From Propionicimonas sp. (GTDB lineage: Bacteria > Actinomycetota > Actinomycetes > Propionibacteriales > Propionibacteriaceae), in NCBI GenBank assembly GCA_013791955.1, contig VMSW01000007.1, forward strand, positions 434,001-498,000: a DNA stretch of 64,000 bases, given 5' to 3'. The notes under the pieces are model-generated. The model worked only from the letters and a program-made list of their open reading frames with translations. It searched no databases and was not told the origin of the DNA. Within the stretch, counting starts at the first letter, position 1. Each line of letters starts with the position of its first letter. Position numbers and translations under genes: made by a program. Shown here piece by piece: positions 32,010-41,422 of the stretch.

Positions 32010-33347
32010 ATGAGCCGAACTCACGCTGAAATCGTCGCTGAACTGCAGTCGCGCTGGCCAGAACACCAAGTGGGCCGCAGCCAGGCCCGGGTGCGGGCGC
32101 TGTGCGACCTGCTGGGCAATCCTGAGCAGTCCTGTCCGGTGATCCTGGTCACCGGCACCAATGGCAAGGGCAGCACCGCAATCATGATCGATTCGTTGCT
32201 GCGTGCCCTCGGGTTGCGGGTGGGGCGCTTCTCCAGTCCGCACCTGGTGCACCTGACCGAACGGATCGCCATCGACGGTGAGCCGATCGCTGATGAGGTC
32301 TTTGATGATCTGGTCGCGCAAGTCAATCCACTGGTGGAACTGGTCGACGCCCAGGCGATCGATGGCATCTCGTTGACCTTCTTCGAAGTGATGACGGCGC
32401 TGGCCTATGCGGCTTTCGCCGATGCGCCCGTCGACGTTGCGGTGGTCGAGGTCGGGATGGGCGGGGAGTGGGACGCCACCAACATCGTCGAGGCCGAAGT
32501 GGCGGTGGTCACTCCGATCGATCTGGATCACACCGCGCTGTTGGGCGAAACCGTGGCTCAGATCGCGGTGGAGAAGGCTGGCATCATCAAACACGGCGCC
32601 CGTGCGGTGCTGTCTGCCCAAGACCCGGAGGCCGTCCGGGTGCTGCTGGCCCGTTGCGCCGAGGTGGGCGCCGAGGTGCGCCGGGAGGGCATCGAATTCG
32701 GTTTGATCGATCGGACGCCCGCTGTCGGTGGCCAGATCTTGCGCCTGGAGACCGCTGATGGTCCGTTGGGCGACCTGTTGTTGCCGCTGTTCGGCGAACA
32801 CATGGCCCGCAATGCCGCGCTGGCCCTGGCCGCGGTTGAAGCCTTCCTGGGGGGACGGGCGCTACCAGCTGAGGTCGTGGCGGCCGGGTTGGAGGCCGTG
32901 GTGGCTCCGGCCCGACTTGAGGTGGTTCGCCGTTCGCCAACGGTGCTGCTGGACACCTGCCACAACCCCCACGGCGCGGCCGCGACGATCGCAGCGGCGA
33001 ATGAGGCTTTCGCCTTCGAGCCGCTGATCGGCGTGGTGGCGATGATGGCCGACAAGGACATTACGGGCGTGCTGGAGATCTTCGCCGAGGCCATGGGGCC
33101 GATCATCTGCACCTCGATCACCGGCACGCCGCGGGCCCTGTCGGCCGCGGAGCTGGCGGTGAGGGCCGGTGAGGTGTTCGGCCCGGATCGGGTGCGGACG
33201 GCGGAGAACATGACCGCAGCAATCGAGCAGGCGGTTGCCCTGGCCGACCTTTCCGGACCGACCTCTGGGGTGTTGATCGCCGGTTCGGTTTACGCCGCCG
33301 GCGAGGCTCGGTCGTTGCTGGTGCGCCCGAGCGAGGATGCGGAGTAG
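32010..33347 (+). CDS. folC: Dihydrofolate synthase / folylpolyglutamate synthase
   Basis: 445 residues. P-loop VTGTNGKGST at 48-57, the second signature RFSSPHLVHLTERI (about 73-86), VEVGMGGEWDATN (about 148-160) and LDTCHNPHGA (about 316-325), all as in FolC. The enzyme adds glutamate to dihydropteroate and tetrahydrofolate in the cytoplasm. In many actinobacteria a DUF4233 membrane gene separates folC from ndk; here the gap is only 53 bp and that gene is absent. Confidence 0.93.
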   Translation: MSRTHAEIVAELQSRWPEHQVGRSQARVRALCDLLGNPEQSCPVILVTGTNGKGSTAIMIDSLLRALGLRVGRFSSPHLVHLTERIAIDGEPIADEVFDDLVAQVNPLVELVDAQAIDGISLTFFEVMTALAYAAFADAPVDVAVVEVGMGGEWDATNIVEAEVAVVTPIDLDHTALLGETVAQIAVEKAGIIKHGARAVLSAQDPEAVRVLLARCAEVGAEVRREGIEFGLIDRTPAVGGQILRLETADGPLGDLLLPLFGEHMARNAALALAAVEAFLGGRALPAEVVAAGLEAVVAPARLEVVRRSPTVLLDTCHNPHGAAATIAAANEAFAFEPLIGVVAMMADKDITGVLEIFAEAMGPIICTSITGTPRALSAAELAVRAGEVFGPDRVRTAENMTAAIEQAVALADLSGPTSGVLIAGSVYAAGEARSLLVRPSEDAE

Positions 33348-33400
33348 TTGTCCACAGGACCCGATGAAGACGGGCCTGCCAAGCCGATAGGGTCGCAGCC

Positions 33401-33817
33401 ATGACCGATCTTGAACAGACCCTGGTGTTGCTTAAGCCGGACGCGGTGCGCCGCGGACTGGTGGGCACGATCCTTGCCCGCTTCGAGGCCAAGGGCCTGA
33501 CCCCGGTTGCCATCGAGTTGCGTCAGATCGACGCCGCGATGGCCGACCGACACTACAGCGACCATGTCGACCAGGCGTGGTATCCGCCGCTGCGTGACTA
33601 CATCATCTCCGGCCCGCTGGTGGCGATGGTGCTGGCTGGCCCGTCGGTGATCGAAGTGGTGCGGCTGATGAATGGCGTCACCAACTCGGCGGTGGCCGCT
33701 CCGGGCACGATCCGCGGCGATTTCTCGTTGTCCAACCGGGAGAACCTGGTGCACGCCTCGGATTCCCCGGCTTCGGCGGCCAAGGAGATCGGGCTGTGGT
33801 TTCCGAACCAGGGCTGA
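33401..33817 (+). CDS. ndk: Nucleoside diphosphate kinase
   Basis: 138 residues, normal length. The phospho-histidine is H118 in ENLVHASDS; LLKPDAVRRGLVG (10-22), ARFEAKG and NGVTNSAVAAPGTIRGDF are standard. It transfers phosphate between nucleoside tri- and diphosphates. Its last codons overlap the start of the CPBP protease gene by 22 bp, so the two are co-translated. Confidence 0.96.
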   Translation: MTDLEQTLVLLKPDAVRRGLVGTILARFEAKGLTPVAIELRQIDAAMADRHYSDHVDQAWYPPLRDYIISGPLVAMVLAGPSVIEVVRLMNGVTNSAVAAPGTIRGDFSLSNRENLVHASDSPASAAKEIGLWFPNQG

Positions 33818-34992
33818 ACGCCCCGCAGTCGGAGCCGAGCCCGGAGCCGACGCCAGAGCTGACGGCTGAGGTCTCGGCACCCCCGCCCCCGGTCGCCGGT
33901 GGCGCGGTAGCTGACTGGTCCACCTCGGTGTGGCCGCCGCCCCCGCCTGCGGTTGGCACCGAACCCTGGACGGAGCCGCCGTGGGGCGCGCCGCCACCAG
34001 GGGTCCAGCCGCCGCCCGGGTACGTCCAGCCCTATTGGGGGACGCCGGGGATGGCCCCGTTGCCGGTAGTGCCAGCCAAAGCCGAGCCCCTGCCGGTTGA
34101 GCCGCGCGAATACCAGCAGTTCTACCGGGCACCAGCCTTCCGCTGGTGGAAGCCGTTATTGGCCATTCCGTTGTACATGGTGACCGTGGCCTTGGTTGCC
34201 ATCGTGGTGGTGATTGCGCTGATCATCGTGGTGCTGGCCAGCGGACAGCAGCTACCGACCAGCGAGACCGATTACCCCCCCGAGGTGATGTTCACCCTCA
34301 ACAACGTGCTGATCGCCTTGGGCATGCCATTGGCGATGCTCATCAGCTGGTGGGTATATCGGCAGCGCCCGCGCTGGCTGTCTTCGATCAGCGGCGGATT
34401 CCGCTGGCGGATCTTCTGGCCGTTCCTTGGCATCGCCGGGGTCGGCATCGCGCTGGCTACGGTGGCGCAGGCGCAGCTGAGCGGCGGCTTTGGCGAACTG
34501 ACCTGGACGTCCACCTCGTTGGCCCTGATCTTGGTGATCGTGTTCACCACCCCCTTCCAGTGCGCCGCCGAGGAGTACGCCATGCGAGGGCTGCTGTTCC
34601 GCAGCGTCGGCTCGTGGTTTGGCAACCGCTGGGTGGGCCTAGTGGTGGCCATTGTGGTGAATTCGGTGGCCTTCATGTTTCTGCATGGCGCCGGTGATCC
34701 GTGGCTCAACGCCTTCTACGTTGTAGTCGGGGTGACCTTCTCGATCCTGACCTGGCGCACCGGTGGCCTGGAAGCCGCGGTGGCCATGCATATCGCCAAT
34801 AACGTCATCTCCGAGGCCCTGCTGCCCTTCCAGCCGGACTCTTTGGCGCACATTTTCGATCGACAAGCTGGGGTGGCTGGTCCAGAAGTCCTCATCCAGA
34901 TCGGGGTCACAGCACTGGTGGCCGGACTGCTGTTGTGGCAGTCTTCCCGGCTGGGGCTTCGGCGGGCGACCGCGCCAGTTGCCGCTAAGTAG
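33796..34992 (+). CDS. CPBP family intramembrane metalloprotease
   Basis: 398 residues if it starts at GTG 33796, which has AAGGAG eight bases upstream inside ndk. Residues 1-110 are Pro/Glu-rich and disordered (PPPPAVGTEPW, PPGVQPPPGYVQPY). Membrane helices begin near 125. The CPBP (Abi/CAAX-like) motifs are present: EEYAMRG (about 258-264), FLHG (about 295-298) and HIANN (about 331-335), giving the Glu and His metal ligands. Such proteases process prenylated peptides or bacteriocins or act in signalling; the substrate is unknown. The Pro-rich tail could bind partners at the membrane. Confidence 0.82.
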   Translation: MVSEPGLNAPQSEPSPEPTPELTAEVSAPPPPVAGGAVADWSTSVWPPPPPAVGTEPWTEPPWGAPPPGVQPPPGYVQPYWGTPGMAPLPVVPAKAEPLPVEPREYQQFYRAPAFRWWKPLLAIPLYMVTVALVAIVVVIALIIVVLASGQQLPTSETDYPPEVMFTLNNVLIALGMPLAMLISWWVYRQRPRWLSSISGGFRWRIFWPFLGIAGVGIALATVAQAQLSGGFGELTWTSTSLALILVIVFTTPFQCAAEEYAMRGLLFRSVGSWFGNRWVGLVVAIVVNSVAFMFLHGAGDPWLNAFYVVVGVTFSILTWRTGGLEAAVAMHIANNVISEALLPFQPDSLAHIFDRQAGVAGPEVLIQIGVTALVAGLLLWQSSRLGLRRATAPVAAK

Positions 34993-35056
34993 TACCGTCG
35001 AAGGTAGAGGGAGTTACCGGGTGCGGCGTCGTGGGGACGACTGGCGAAGGTAGGCG

Positions 35057-35734
35057 ATGAATACCAAGGTGATTGAGCGGGTAGATCCGGCCCGGGCGTT
35101 GCGTAAGTTGCGGGCGCAGATCAGGCCACGCACCGGTCGGGTGTTGGTGGGGATCGATGGGGTCGACGGCTCGGGCAAGACGACTTTCGCCGATGATCTG
35201 GCCGTGCTGATGCGCGAATGTGGCTTCACCGTCATCCGCATCTCGATGGACAACTACCTGAATCCGCAAACCAAGCGCTACGCGCAGGGCCGGTTCTCCG
35301 GCAAGGGTTACTTCGAAGACAGCTATGACTACGACAAGTTCTGCGACGAAGTGCTGGAGCCGCTAGGGGCCGATGGCTCGGGGCGTTACCGCACCGCTGC
35401 CTACGATGCGAGCGCTGAGTGCGAGGTTTGTTCGCCGTGGCAGGTCGCCCCGGATGATGCGGTGGTGATCGTCGATGGGCTGTTCCTGCACCGGGGGGCG
35501 TGGTGTCCCAAGCTCGGCCGGAAGTTGTGGGACTTCTCGGTCTGGCTGGATGTCGCCTTCGATGAAGCCTTCCGCCGGCTGGCGCAGCGCGATGGTGGCA
35601 GCCCGGAGTTGGACGATCCGGTGAACGCTCGCCACTACCAAGGTCAGCTGCTCTACCTGTCTGATTGCGACCCGGCCCAGCACGCCGATCTAGTGGTCGA
35701 CACCTCCGGCCCGCGGGTGCTGGCCGACGACTGA
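35057..35734 (+). CDS. Uridine kinase-like P-loop kinase
   Basis: 225 residues from ATG 35057 (GAAGG upstream). Walker A GVDGSGKT at 35-42, then SMDNYLNPQTKRYAQG (about 65-80) as in uridine kinase family members of actinobacteria, VIVDGLFLHRG (about 137-147) and a lid Arg region RRLAQRDGG. It should phosphorylate uridine or a related nucleoside; some members act on other small substrates. It overlaps no neighbour; a 7-bp gap leads to the AlkD-like gene, indicating an operon. Confidence 0.78.
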   Translation: MNTKVIERVDPARALRKLRAQIRPRTGRVLVGIDGVDGSGKTTFADDLAVLMRECGFTVIRISMDNYLNPQTKRYAQGRFSGKGYFEDSYDYDKFCDEVLEPLGADGSGRYRTAAYDASAECEVCSPWQVAPDDAVVIVDGLFLHRGAWCPKLGRKLWDFSVWLDVAFDEAFRRLAQRDGGSPELDDPVNARHYQGQLLYLSDCDPAQHADLVVDTSGPRVLADD

Positions 35735-35741
35735 GCCCACC

Positions 35742-36476
35742 TTGACCGCCCAATCCCCGGACGTCGCTGCTGCGGCTGCCGAAATCCTGGAGCGGCTCCG
35801 CGGCCTGGCCAATCCGGCCAATGTGGCCGGGATGGCGCGCTACGGCATCAGTACTTCGGGCACTTTGGGCGTCTCGATGCCGGTGCTGCGGGGCATCGCC
35901 AAACAGCACCGACCGCTGCGCCGCCAGGACCCTGACTACCTGCACGCTCTGGCTGGCGCCCTCTGGGCCAGCGAGGTGCACGAGGCCCGCATTCTGGCCG
36001 CACTGGTGGACGTCCCAGCCCTGGTCACTGCAGCCCAGGCCGATGCCTGGGTGGCCGAGATCGACTCCTGGGACGTGTGCGACCAGCTCTCTGGGCTGTT
36101 CGCGGCCACCGGCTTCGCCTACGCCAAAGCGGTGGAGTGGGCAGGTGCGGAGGCCACCTTCGTGAAGCGGTCTGGGTTCGTGCTGATGTGCGCGCTGGCT
36201 GTCCACGACAAGTTGGCCACTGAGGATCGCATCCTCGCCTTCCTGCCGGTGATTGAGCGGTCCTCGCTCGATGAACGCAACTTCGTGAAGAAGGCGGTGA
36301 ACTGGGCGCTCCGCCAGATCGGCAAGCGATCAGCCAGCTGCCATCCGGCGGCGGTGGCGAGCGCCGAACGAATCCTGGCCGCGCATCCAGATTCGAAGGC
36401 GGCCCGTTGGATCGCCCGGGATGCGCTACGCGAGCTGCGCAGTGCCGCAGTGTTGACCCGGCTCGGTTTGGGCTGA
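35742..36476 (+). CDS. DNA alkylation repair protein, AlkD-like HEAT repeat
   Basis: 244 residues from TTG 35742 (no strong ribosome-binding site; translation may be coupled to the kinase gene 7 bp upstream). The sequence is alpha-helical with HEAT-like repeats: GMARYGISTSGTLGVSMPVLRG (about 28-49), SEVHEARILAALVD (about 77-90), SWDVCDQLSG (about 109-118), and RNFVKKAVNWALRQIGKRS (about 182-200). AlkD glycosylases excise positively charged alkylated bases, and the W and D residues (SWDVCD) match the active-site cleft. Together with the Ada-AlkA/ogt pair further on, it shows several alkylation repair routes in this window. Confidence 0.8.
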   Translation: MTAQSPDVAAAAAEILERLRGLANPANVAGMARYGISTSGTLGVSMPVLRGIAKQHRPLRRQDPDYLHALAGALWASEVHEARILAALVDVPALVTAAQADAWVAEIDSWDVCDQLSGLFAATGFAYAKAVEWAGAEATFVKRSGFVLMCALAVHDKLATEDRILAFLPVIERSSLDERNFVKKAVNWALRQIGKRSASCHPAAVASAERILAAHPDSKAARWIARDALRELRSAAVLTRLGLG

Positions 36477-36553
36477 GGCTTGGCGCGACGGCTTTGGTTT
36501 GCCGCGCAGGCTGGTTCGCCGTCCAAACGCCGCTGCCTTAGGCTGGTGCGGCT

Positions 36554-38479
36554 ATGACCGCCGCCTCGTTGTACCCACGCCTGGAGCCACTGCTAACCCA
36601 GGTGGCCAAACCCGTCCAGTACATCGGCGGCGAGGTGAACTCGGTCAGCAAACCGTTCGTTGAGGCCGAGGTCAGCTGGGCGCTGATGTACCCCGACGCC
36701 TACGAGGTCGGCCAGCCGAATCAGGGGCTGGCGATCCTGTACGAGATCCTCAACGAAACCGACTGGCTGGTGGCTGAGCGGACGTTCTCGATTTGGCCCG
36801 ACCTCGCGGCGCTGATGCGCACCGCGGGTGTACCGCAGTTCACCTGGGAGAACCACCTGCCGGTGCGGGCCTTTGACCTGCTTGGGGTGAGCTTTTCCAC
36901 CGAGCTGGGCTACACCAACCTGTTGGAGGCCCTCGACCTGGCCGGCATCGCCCTGCACAGCGCCGATCGAGGCGAGGACGAACCGATCGTGATCGCTGGT
37001 GGGCATGCTGCCTTCAACCCGGAGCCGATTGCCGACTTCATTGACGCCGCCGTCCTCGGCGATGGCGAACAGGCTGCGATGGCGGTCTCGAAGATCGTCC
37101 GGGATTGGAAGGCCGAGCACCGCCCCGGCGGCCGTCAGGGGTTGCTGTTGCGCCTGGCCACCAGCGGGGTGGCCTATGTGCCTTCGCTTTATGAGGTCAG
37201 TTACACCGAGAGCGGTGAGCTGGCCGCGGTCGCGCCGCTCTTAGCCGAGGTGCCGTCCCGGGTGGCCAAACACACCCTGATGGAGCTGGACGACTGGCCC
37301 TACCCGAGCAAGCCGATCGTGCCGCTGGCCGAGACGGTTCACGAGCGCTACTCGGTAGAGATCTTCCGTGGCTGCACTCGCGGCTGCCGGTTCTGCCAGG
37401 CCGGCATGATCACCCGGCCGGTGCGTGAACGCAACATCCAGACCGTGGGGGCAATGGTGGCCGGTGGCATCGCTGCCACCGGACTGGACGAGGTTGGTCT
37501 GCTGAGCTTGTCCAGCGCCGACCACTCCGAGATTGGGCCAATCACCACTGAACTGGCTGATCGCTATGCCGACAGCTTCGTCTCGCTGTCGCTACCCAGC
37601 ACGCGAGTGGACGCGTTCAACATCGATCTAGCCGATGTGTTGAGCCGCAATGGGCGACGTTCGGGGCTCACCTTTGCCCCAGAGGGTGGCTCGGAGCGGT
37701 TGCGCAAGGTGATCAACAAGATGGTCAGTGAAGAAGATCTGATCAACACCGTGGCGGCCGCCTTCAGCAAGGGCTGGCGCCAGGTGAAGCTCTATTTCAT
37801 GTGCGGGCTGCCCACTGAGACCGACGAAGACGTGCTGGCCATCGCCGACATGGCGGCCCGGGTGATCGAAGCTGGCCGTCGAGCTGCCGGCACCAAAGAC
37901 GTGCGCTGCACGATCAGCATCGGGGGCTTCGTGCCCAAGGCGCATACGCCCTTCCAGTGGGTCGCCCAGCTCGACCCGGAGACAGTGGATCGCCGGCTGC
38001 GCCTGCTTAAGGAAAAAGTGCGGGAAGACCGCCGCTACGGCCGCGCCATCAGCGTCCGCTACCACGACGGCAAACCGGGCCAGATCGAGGGCCTACTCAG
38101 CCGAGGCGATCGGCGCGTCGGTAAGGTGATCGAGGCGGTCTGGCGTGACGGCGGCAAGCTGGACGGCTGGAGCGAGCACTTCTCCTACGAGCGCTGGACG
38201 GCCGCCGCTGAGCAGGAGCTGGCTCCGCTTGGGCTGGATCTGGATTGGTACACCACCCGGGAGCGCCGCCATCGCGAAGTGCTGCCCTGGGATCACCTGG
38301 ACGCTGGCCTGGACCGCGAATGGCTGTGGCAGGACTACGAAGATGCCCTAGGCGAGGCCAGCGTGGAGGACTGCCGCTGGGCCGGCTGCTACAACTGCGG
38401 GGTTTGCCCCGAACTCGGCACCGAGATTCAGATCGGCCCCACCGGCCGCTCCCTGCTGCCATTGAATGTGATTCGGTAA
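36554..38479 (+). CDS. TIGR03960 family B12-binding-domain radical SAM protein
   Basis: 641 residues. The N-terminal ~230 residues form the B12-binding-like domain without an obvious cobalamin His; the radical SAM core has CTRGCRFCQAG (Cys at about 274, 278, 281). The C-terminal part has KLYFMCGLPTETDEDV (about 413-428) and a Cys-rich end, CRWAGCYNCGVCPELG (about 610-625), for an extra cluster. The family is always found with a DUF2344 protein, which is here 3 kb downstream. A role in RNA modification or in RNase E/G-linked processing is suspected from its neighbours but unproven. Confidence 0.88.
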   Translation: MTAASLYPRLEPLLTQVAKPVQYIGGEVNSVSKPFVEAEVSWALMYPDAYEVGQPNQGLAILYEILNETDWLVAERTFSIWPDLAALMRTAGVPQFTWENHLPVRAFDLLGVSFSTELGYTNLLEALDLAGIALHSADRGEDEPIVIAGGHAAFNPEPIADFIDAAVLGDGEQAAMAVSKIVRDWKAEHRPGGRQGLLLRLATSGVAYVPSLYEVSYTESGELAAVAPLLAEVPSRVAKHTLMELDDWPYPSKPIVPLAETVHERYSVEIFRGCTRGCRFCQAGMITRPVRERNIQTVGAMVAGGIAATGLDEVGLLSLSSADHSEIGPITTELADRYADSFVSLSLPSTRVDAFNIDLADVLSRNGRRSGLTFAPEGGSERLRKVINKMVSEEDLINTVAAAFSKGWRQVKLYFMCGLPTETDEDVLAIADMAARVIEAGRRAAGTKDVRCTISIGGFVPKAHTPFQWVAQLDPETVDRRLRLLKEKVREDRRYGRAISVRYHDGKPGQIEGLLSRGDRRVGKVIEAVWRDGGKLDGWSEHFSYERWTAAAEQELAPLGLDLDWYTTRERRHREVLPWDHLDAGLDREWLWQDYEDALGEASVEDCRWAGCYNCGVCPELGTEIQIGPTGRSLLPLNVIR

Positions 38480-38500
38480 CCCTCGTCGGCGACGAACCGA

Positions 38501-38523
38501 TTCGGCGCTCTCCGTGCGCCGAA
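38501..38523. terminator. Bidirectional terminator
   Basis: TTCGGCGC (38501-38508) pairs exactly with GCGCCGAA (38516-38523), loop TCTCCGT. It lies 22 bp after the radical SAM stop and 10 bp after the opposing SDR stop codon region. Confidence 0.6.
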
Positions 38524-38532
38524 CCTGCCTGC

Positions 38533-39390
38533 CTAGAGCGAGCGAAGGTAGGCCTCGAGGTGGCGGGTGCCGATCGGAGTGCCAACCGCCTCCTGGCCGA
38601 GCCCCTCGAGAAAGAACCGCGCCAGGTTGCTTGCCTGAGGTGAACTGTGGTCGGCGATGCCGATTAGTGCCCGCACGGTTCGTGGACCGAGGCGAAGGAT
38701 GTGCGCCCGACGATCAGCGATGGCGAAAACCAACTGCTCCAACTCCTGGTAGCTCATGATGTCAGGGCCACCGACATTCCAAGCGCCAGCCGGGCCAGTG
38801 CACTTCGCCACGATGAACTCGGCCAGATCCGCTCCGTGGACCGGGTTCAGCTTCGCTGCTCCGTCGCCGATAGTGAGGCCGAGGCCCTTTTCGGCCATCA
38901 GCAGGAAGTCGGTGATGTCAGAGAAGTAGCCCGACGGGTTGACGATCTGGGCCGCCACCAGGCTGCGCTTCAGCACTTGGGAGAAGGCGTGCTTTGAGCG
39001 AGTGGTGAGCGAGGTGCCGGTGTCGGAATGGATGACATTCACGTAGAGAAATGAAGACACCTCGTGACGTTCAGCGTCTTCGAGCAGGTGCAGGTTTCCC
39101 AGGAAGTCGATGTCCCATGGGCTTGCCTTCTGGCGGGTGACACCAAGTGCCGAAATCACCCGATCCGTGTCGGCGCAGGCATCCCGCAGACTGCTCGGTA
39201 GGGCGTAGTCGACGATTCGCCACTGGGCGACCAAGCCTTCAAGTGAGGGTGCTCCGAACGAGCCCGGTTGTTCTGCGGAAGCACGGGATCGCACCAAAGC
39301 GCGTACCGAATGGCCGCCCTCGACTAACGCGGCCACGATGTGTCGTCCGAGGTATCCGGTCGCTCCGGCGACGGTGACCAGATGGCGCAT
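38533..39390 (-). CDS. NmrA-like/extended SDR NAD(P)-binding protein
   Basis: 285 residues; the ATG at 39390 follows GGAGGAG. The cofactor loop is GATGYLG (9-15), with RALVRSR (about 31-37) suggesting NADP(H). The usual SDR catalytic Tyr-x3-Lys is not clear, as in NmrA-type redox sensors and sugar epimerase relatives; the closest description is SDR family oxidoreductase with VNPSGYFSDITDF in the substrate area. It is a single gene on the opposite strand, inserted between a radical SAM gene and its usual DUF2344 partner. Confidence 0.75.
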   Translation of the reverse strand: MRHLVTVAGATGYLGRHIVAALVEGGHSVRALVRSRASAEQPGSFGAPSLEGLVAQWRIVDYALPSSLRDACADTDRVISALGVTRQKASPWDIDFLGNLHLLEDAERHEVSSFLYVNVIHSDTGTSLTTRSKHAFSQVLKRSLVAAQIVNPSGYFSDITDFLLMAEKGLGLTIGDGAAKLNPVHGADLAEFIVAKCTGPAGAWNVGGPDIMSYQELEQLVFAIADRRAHILRLGPRTVRALIGIADHSSPQASNLARFFLEGLGQEAVGTPIGTRHLEAYLRSL

Positions 39391-39540
39391 TTCTCCTCCT
39401 GGGTCTCAAACTAGCGCAGCCCGCAGATCGTCACGGGTGGCTAAGAACCGATCCCTGCGGCCCCGTTGCTGGACCGCTGAGGACAACGCCGTGGCCCGAC
39501 AATCGCTGAATCGAAGCGGGCGGCGCACTAGCGTGGAGCT

Positions 39541-41295
39541 ATGAGCGAAGCTGAGGCTCGCGGGTGGCGGCGCTGGGCGCCGGGGGCGGCAGTGCTGGCG
39601 TCCTACGACGGCTCCTGGCTGCGCGGGGACGTGATCGCCGGAGTGACGGTCGCGGCCTATCTGGTGCCGCAGGTGATGGCCTATGCCGAGATCATCGGGT
39701 TGCCGCCGGTCGCCGGGCTTTGGGCGGTGCTGGCCCCAATCGCTGTCTACGCGATTCTTGGCTCCTCGCGGCAGCTCTCAATTGGCCCGGAGTCCACCAC
39801 GGCCCTGATGACGGCCGCGGCGATCGCGGTCGTGGCCGGTCAGGTGAGCGGCGAGCAACGCGCGGCAGCAGCGGCGGTGATCGCGATTACTGTCGGCTTG
39901 ATCAGCCTGACCGGACGGCTGTTCCGGCTCGGCTTCCTGGCCAATCTGCTCTCCAAACCGGTGCTGGTGGGCTACCTGGCCGGGATCGGCATCCTGATGG
40001 TCATCAGTCAGTACGGCCGCCTCACCAAGCTGAAGATCGCCGGGGACAACCCGTGGCAGGAGACCGTCTCGCTGCTTAGTCAACTGGGTTCGGCGCACCT
40101 GCCGACTCTGGTGCTCGCGCTGAGCGTGGCGCTGGCGCTGTTTGCGCTGCGGCGCTGGCTGCCGTCCTGGCCCGGTCCGCTGTTGGTGATGCTGCTCGCG
40201 GCGGCCCTGGTGGCCTGGACGCCACTGAGCTCACTGGGGCTGGCAGTCATCGGGGCGATCCCCACCACCATTCCAACCCCGGCGCTGCCCAGTCTGGACG
40301 GCCTGGATCTGTTCGCCTTGCTGCCGGCAGCACTGGGCATCGCGGTGGTCGGCTACAGCGACGTGATCCTCACCGGACGCGGTTTTGCCGCCAAAGCCAA
40401 TCAGCGCGTGGACGCCAACGCCGAGTTGTTGGCGATGGGCGGCGCCAACCTGGTCAACGGGCTAGTGGCCGGCTTCCCGGTGTCGAGTTCGGCCAGCAGG
40501 ACGGTGATCGGGGACGCAGCCGGCAGCCGCACCCAACTGCATTCGCTGGTGGCTGGGGTCACGGTGCTGGCCACGATTCTCGCCTTTTCCCCGGTGCTGG
40601 CCGCCTTCCCCCAGGCCGCGCTGAGCGGCGTGGTGATCTATGCCGGGCTGCGGCTGATCGACACCAGCGAACTCCGCCGGATTGCTGCCTTCCGGCGCAG
40701 TGAGCTGGTGCTGACGCTGATCACCCTTCTCGGGGTGCTCATCTTCGGCCTGCTCCCAGGTATCGGGATCGCGGTGGGGCTATCGCTGCTCGACCTGATT
40801 CGCCGGATCGCCCATCCGCATGACGGCATTCTCGGCTACGTCCCAGGGCTGGCCGGGATGCACGACATCGATGACTATCCCAGCGCCACCCGGGTGCCCG
40901 GTTTGGTGGTCTATCGCTACGACTCGCCGCTGTTCTTCGCCAATGCCGATGACTTTCGCACCCGGGCGTTGGCGGCGGTTCGCGAAGCCGAACCGGCCGC
41001 AGAGTGGTTCGTGCTGAACGCAGAGGCCAACGTTGAAGTGGATCTGACTGCGGTAGACACCCTGATCGAGCTGCGCCAAACCTTGGCCGATGCTGGGGTG
41101 GAGTTTGCCCTGGCCCGGGTGAAGATGGACCTACGCCAGCAGCTAGCAGCGGCTGGCTTCATCGACGAAGTTGGCGAGGAGCGAATCTTCGCCACCCTGC
41201 CCACCGCCGTCCAAGGGTTCGCCAAATGGCACACCGAGCGCTACGGCACCCGTCCGCCGGGAGTTCCGGAGGCCACCGCCGGGCCGGGACGTTAG
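39541..41295 (+). CDS. SulP family anion transporter with STAS domain
   Basis: 584 residues. The membrane part (about 20-430) shows the SulP signatures: AAYLVPQVMAYAEIIGLPP (about 37-55), GPESTTALMTAAA and GFPVSSSASRTVIG (about 315-328). The C-terminal STAS domain (about 445-565) contains NAEANVEVDLTAVDTLIEL. Members carry sulfate, bicarbonate or other anions in symport with sodium or protons; the substrate cannot be read. The STAS domain usually regulates transport. It sits alone between genes that normally adjoin. Confidence 0.88.
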   Translation: MSEAEARGWRRWAPGAAVLASYDGSWLRGDVIAGVTVAAYLVPQVMAYAEIIGLPPVAGLWAVLAPIAVYAILGSSRQLSIGPESTTALMTAAAIAVVAGQVSGEQRAAAAAVIAITVGLISLTGRLFRLGFLANLLSKPVLVGYLAGIGILMVISQYGRLTKLKIAGDNPWQETVSLLSQLGSAHLPTLVLALSVALALFALRRWLPSWPGPLLVMLLAAALVAWTPLSSLGLAVIGAIPTTIPTPALPSLDGLDLFALLPAALGIAVVGYSDVILTGRGFAAKANQRVDANAELLAMGGANLVNGLVAGFPVSSSASRTVIGDAAGSRTQLHSLVAGVTVLATILAFSPVLAAFPQAALSGVVIYAGLRLIDTSELRRIAAFRRSELVLTLITLLGVLIFGLLPGIGIAVGLSLLDLIRRIAHPHDGILGYVPGLAGMHDIDDYPSATRVPGLVVYRYDSPLFFANADDFRTRALAAVREAEPAAEWFVLNAEANVEVDLTAVDTLIELRQTLADAGVEFALARVKMDLRQQLAAAGFIDEVGEERIFATLPTAVQGFAKWHTERYGTRPPGVPEATAGPGR

Positions 41296-41422
41296 GCGTT
41301 GATCGGTTCGGAAGGGCCGTTACTTTCTGGCCGGTCGCGGACATTCCAGAGTATGGAGGCAGACAGCGACCCAGCGGTTTGGCAGGCGGTGTCTACCGGG
41401 TTCGCCGCTAGGCTGATCCCTT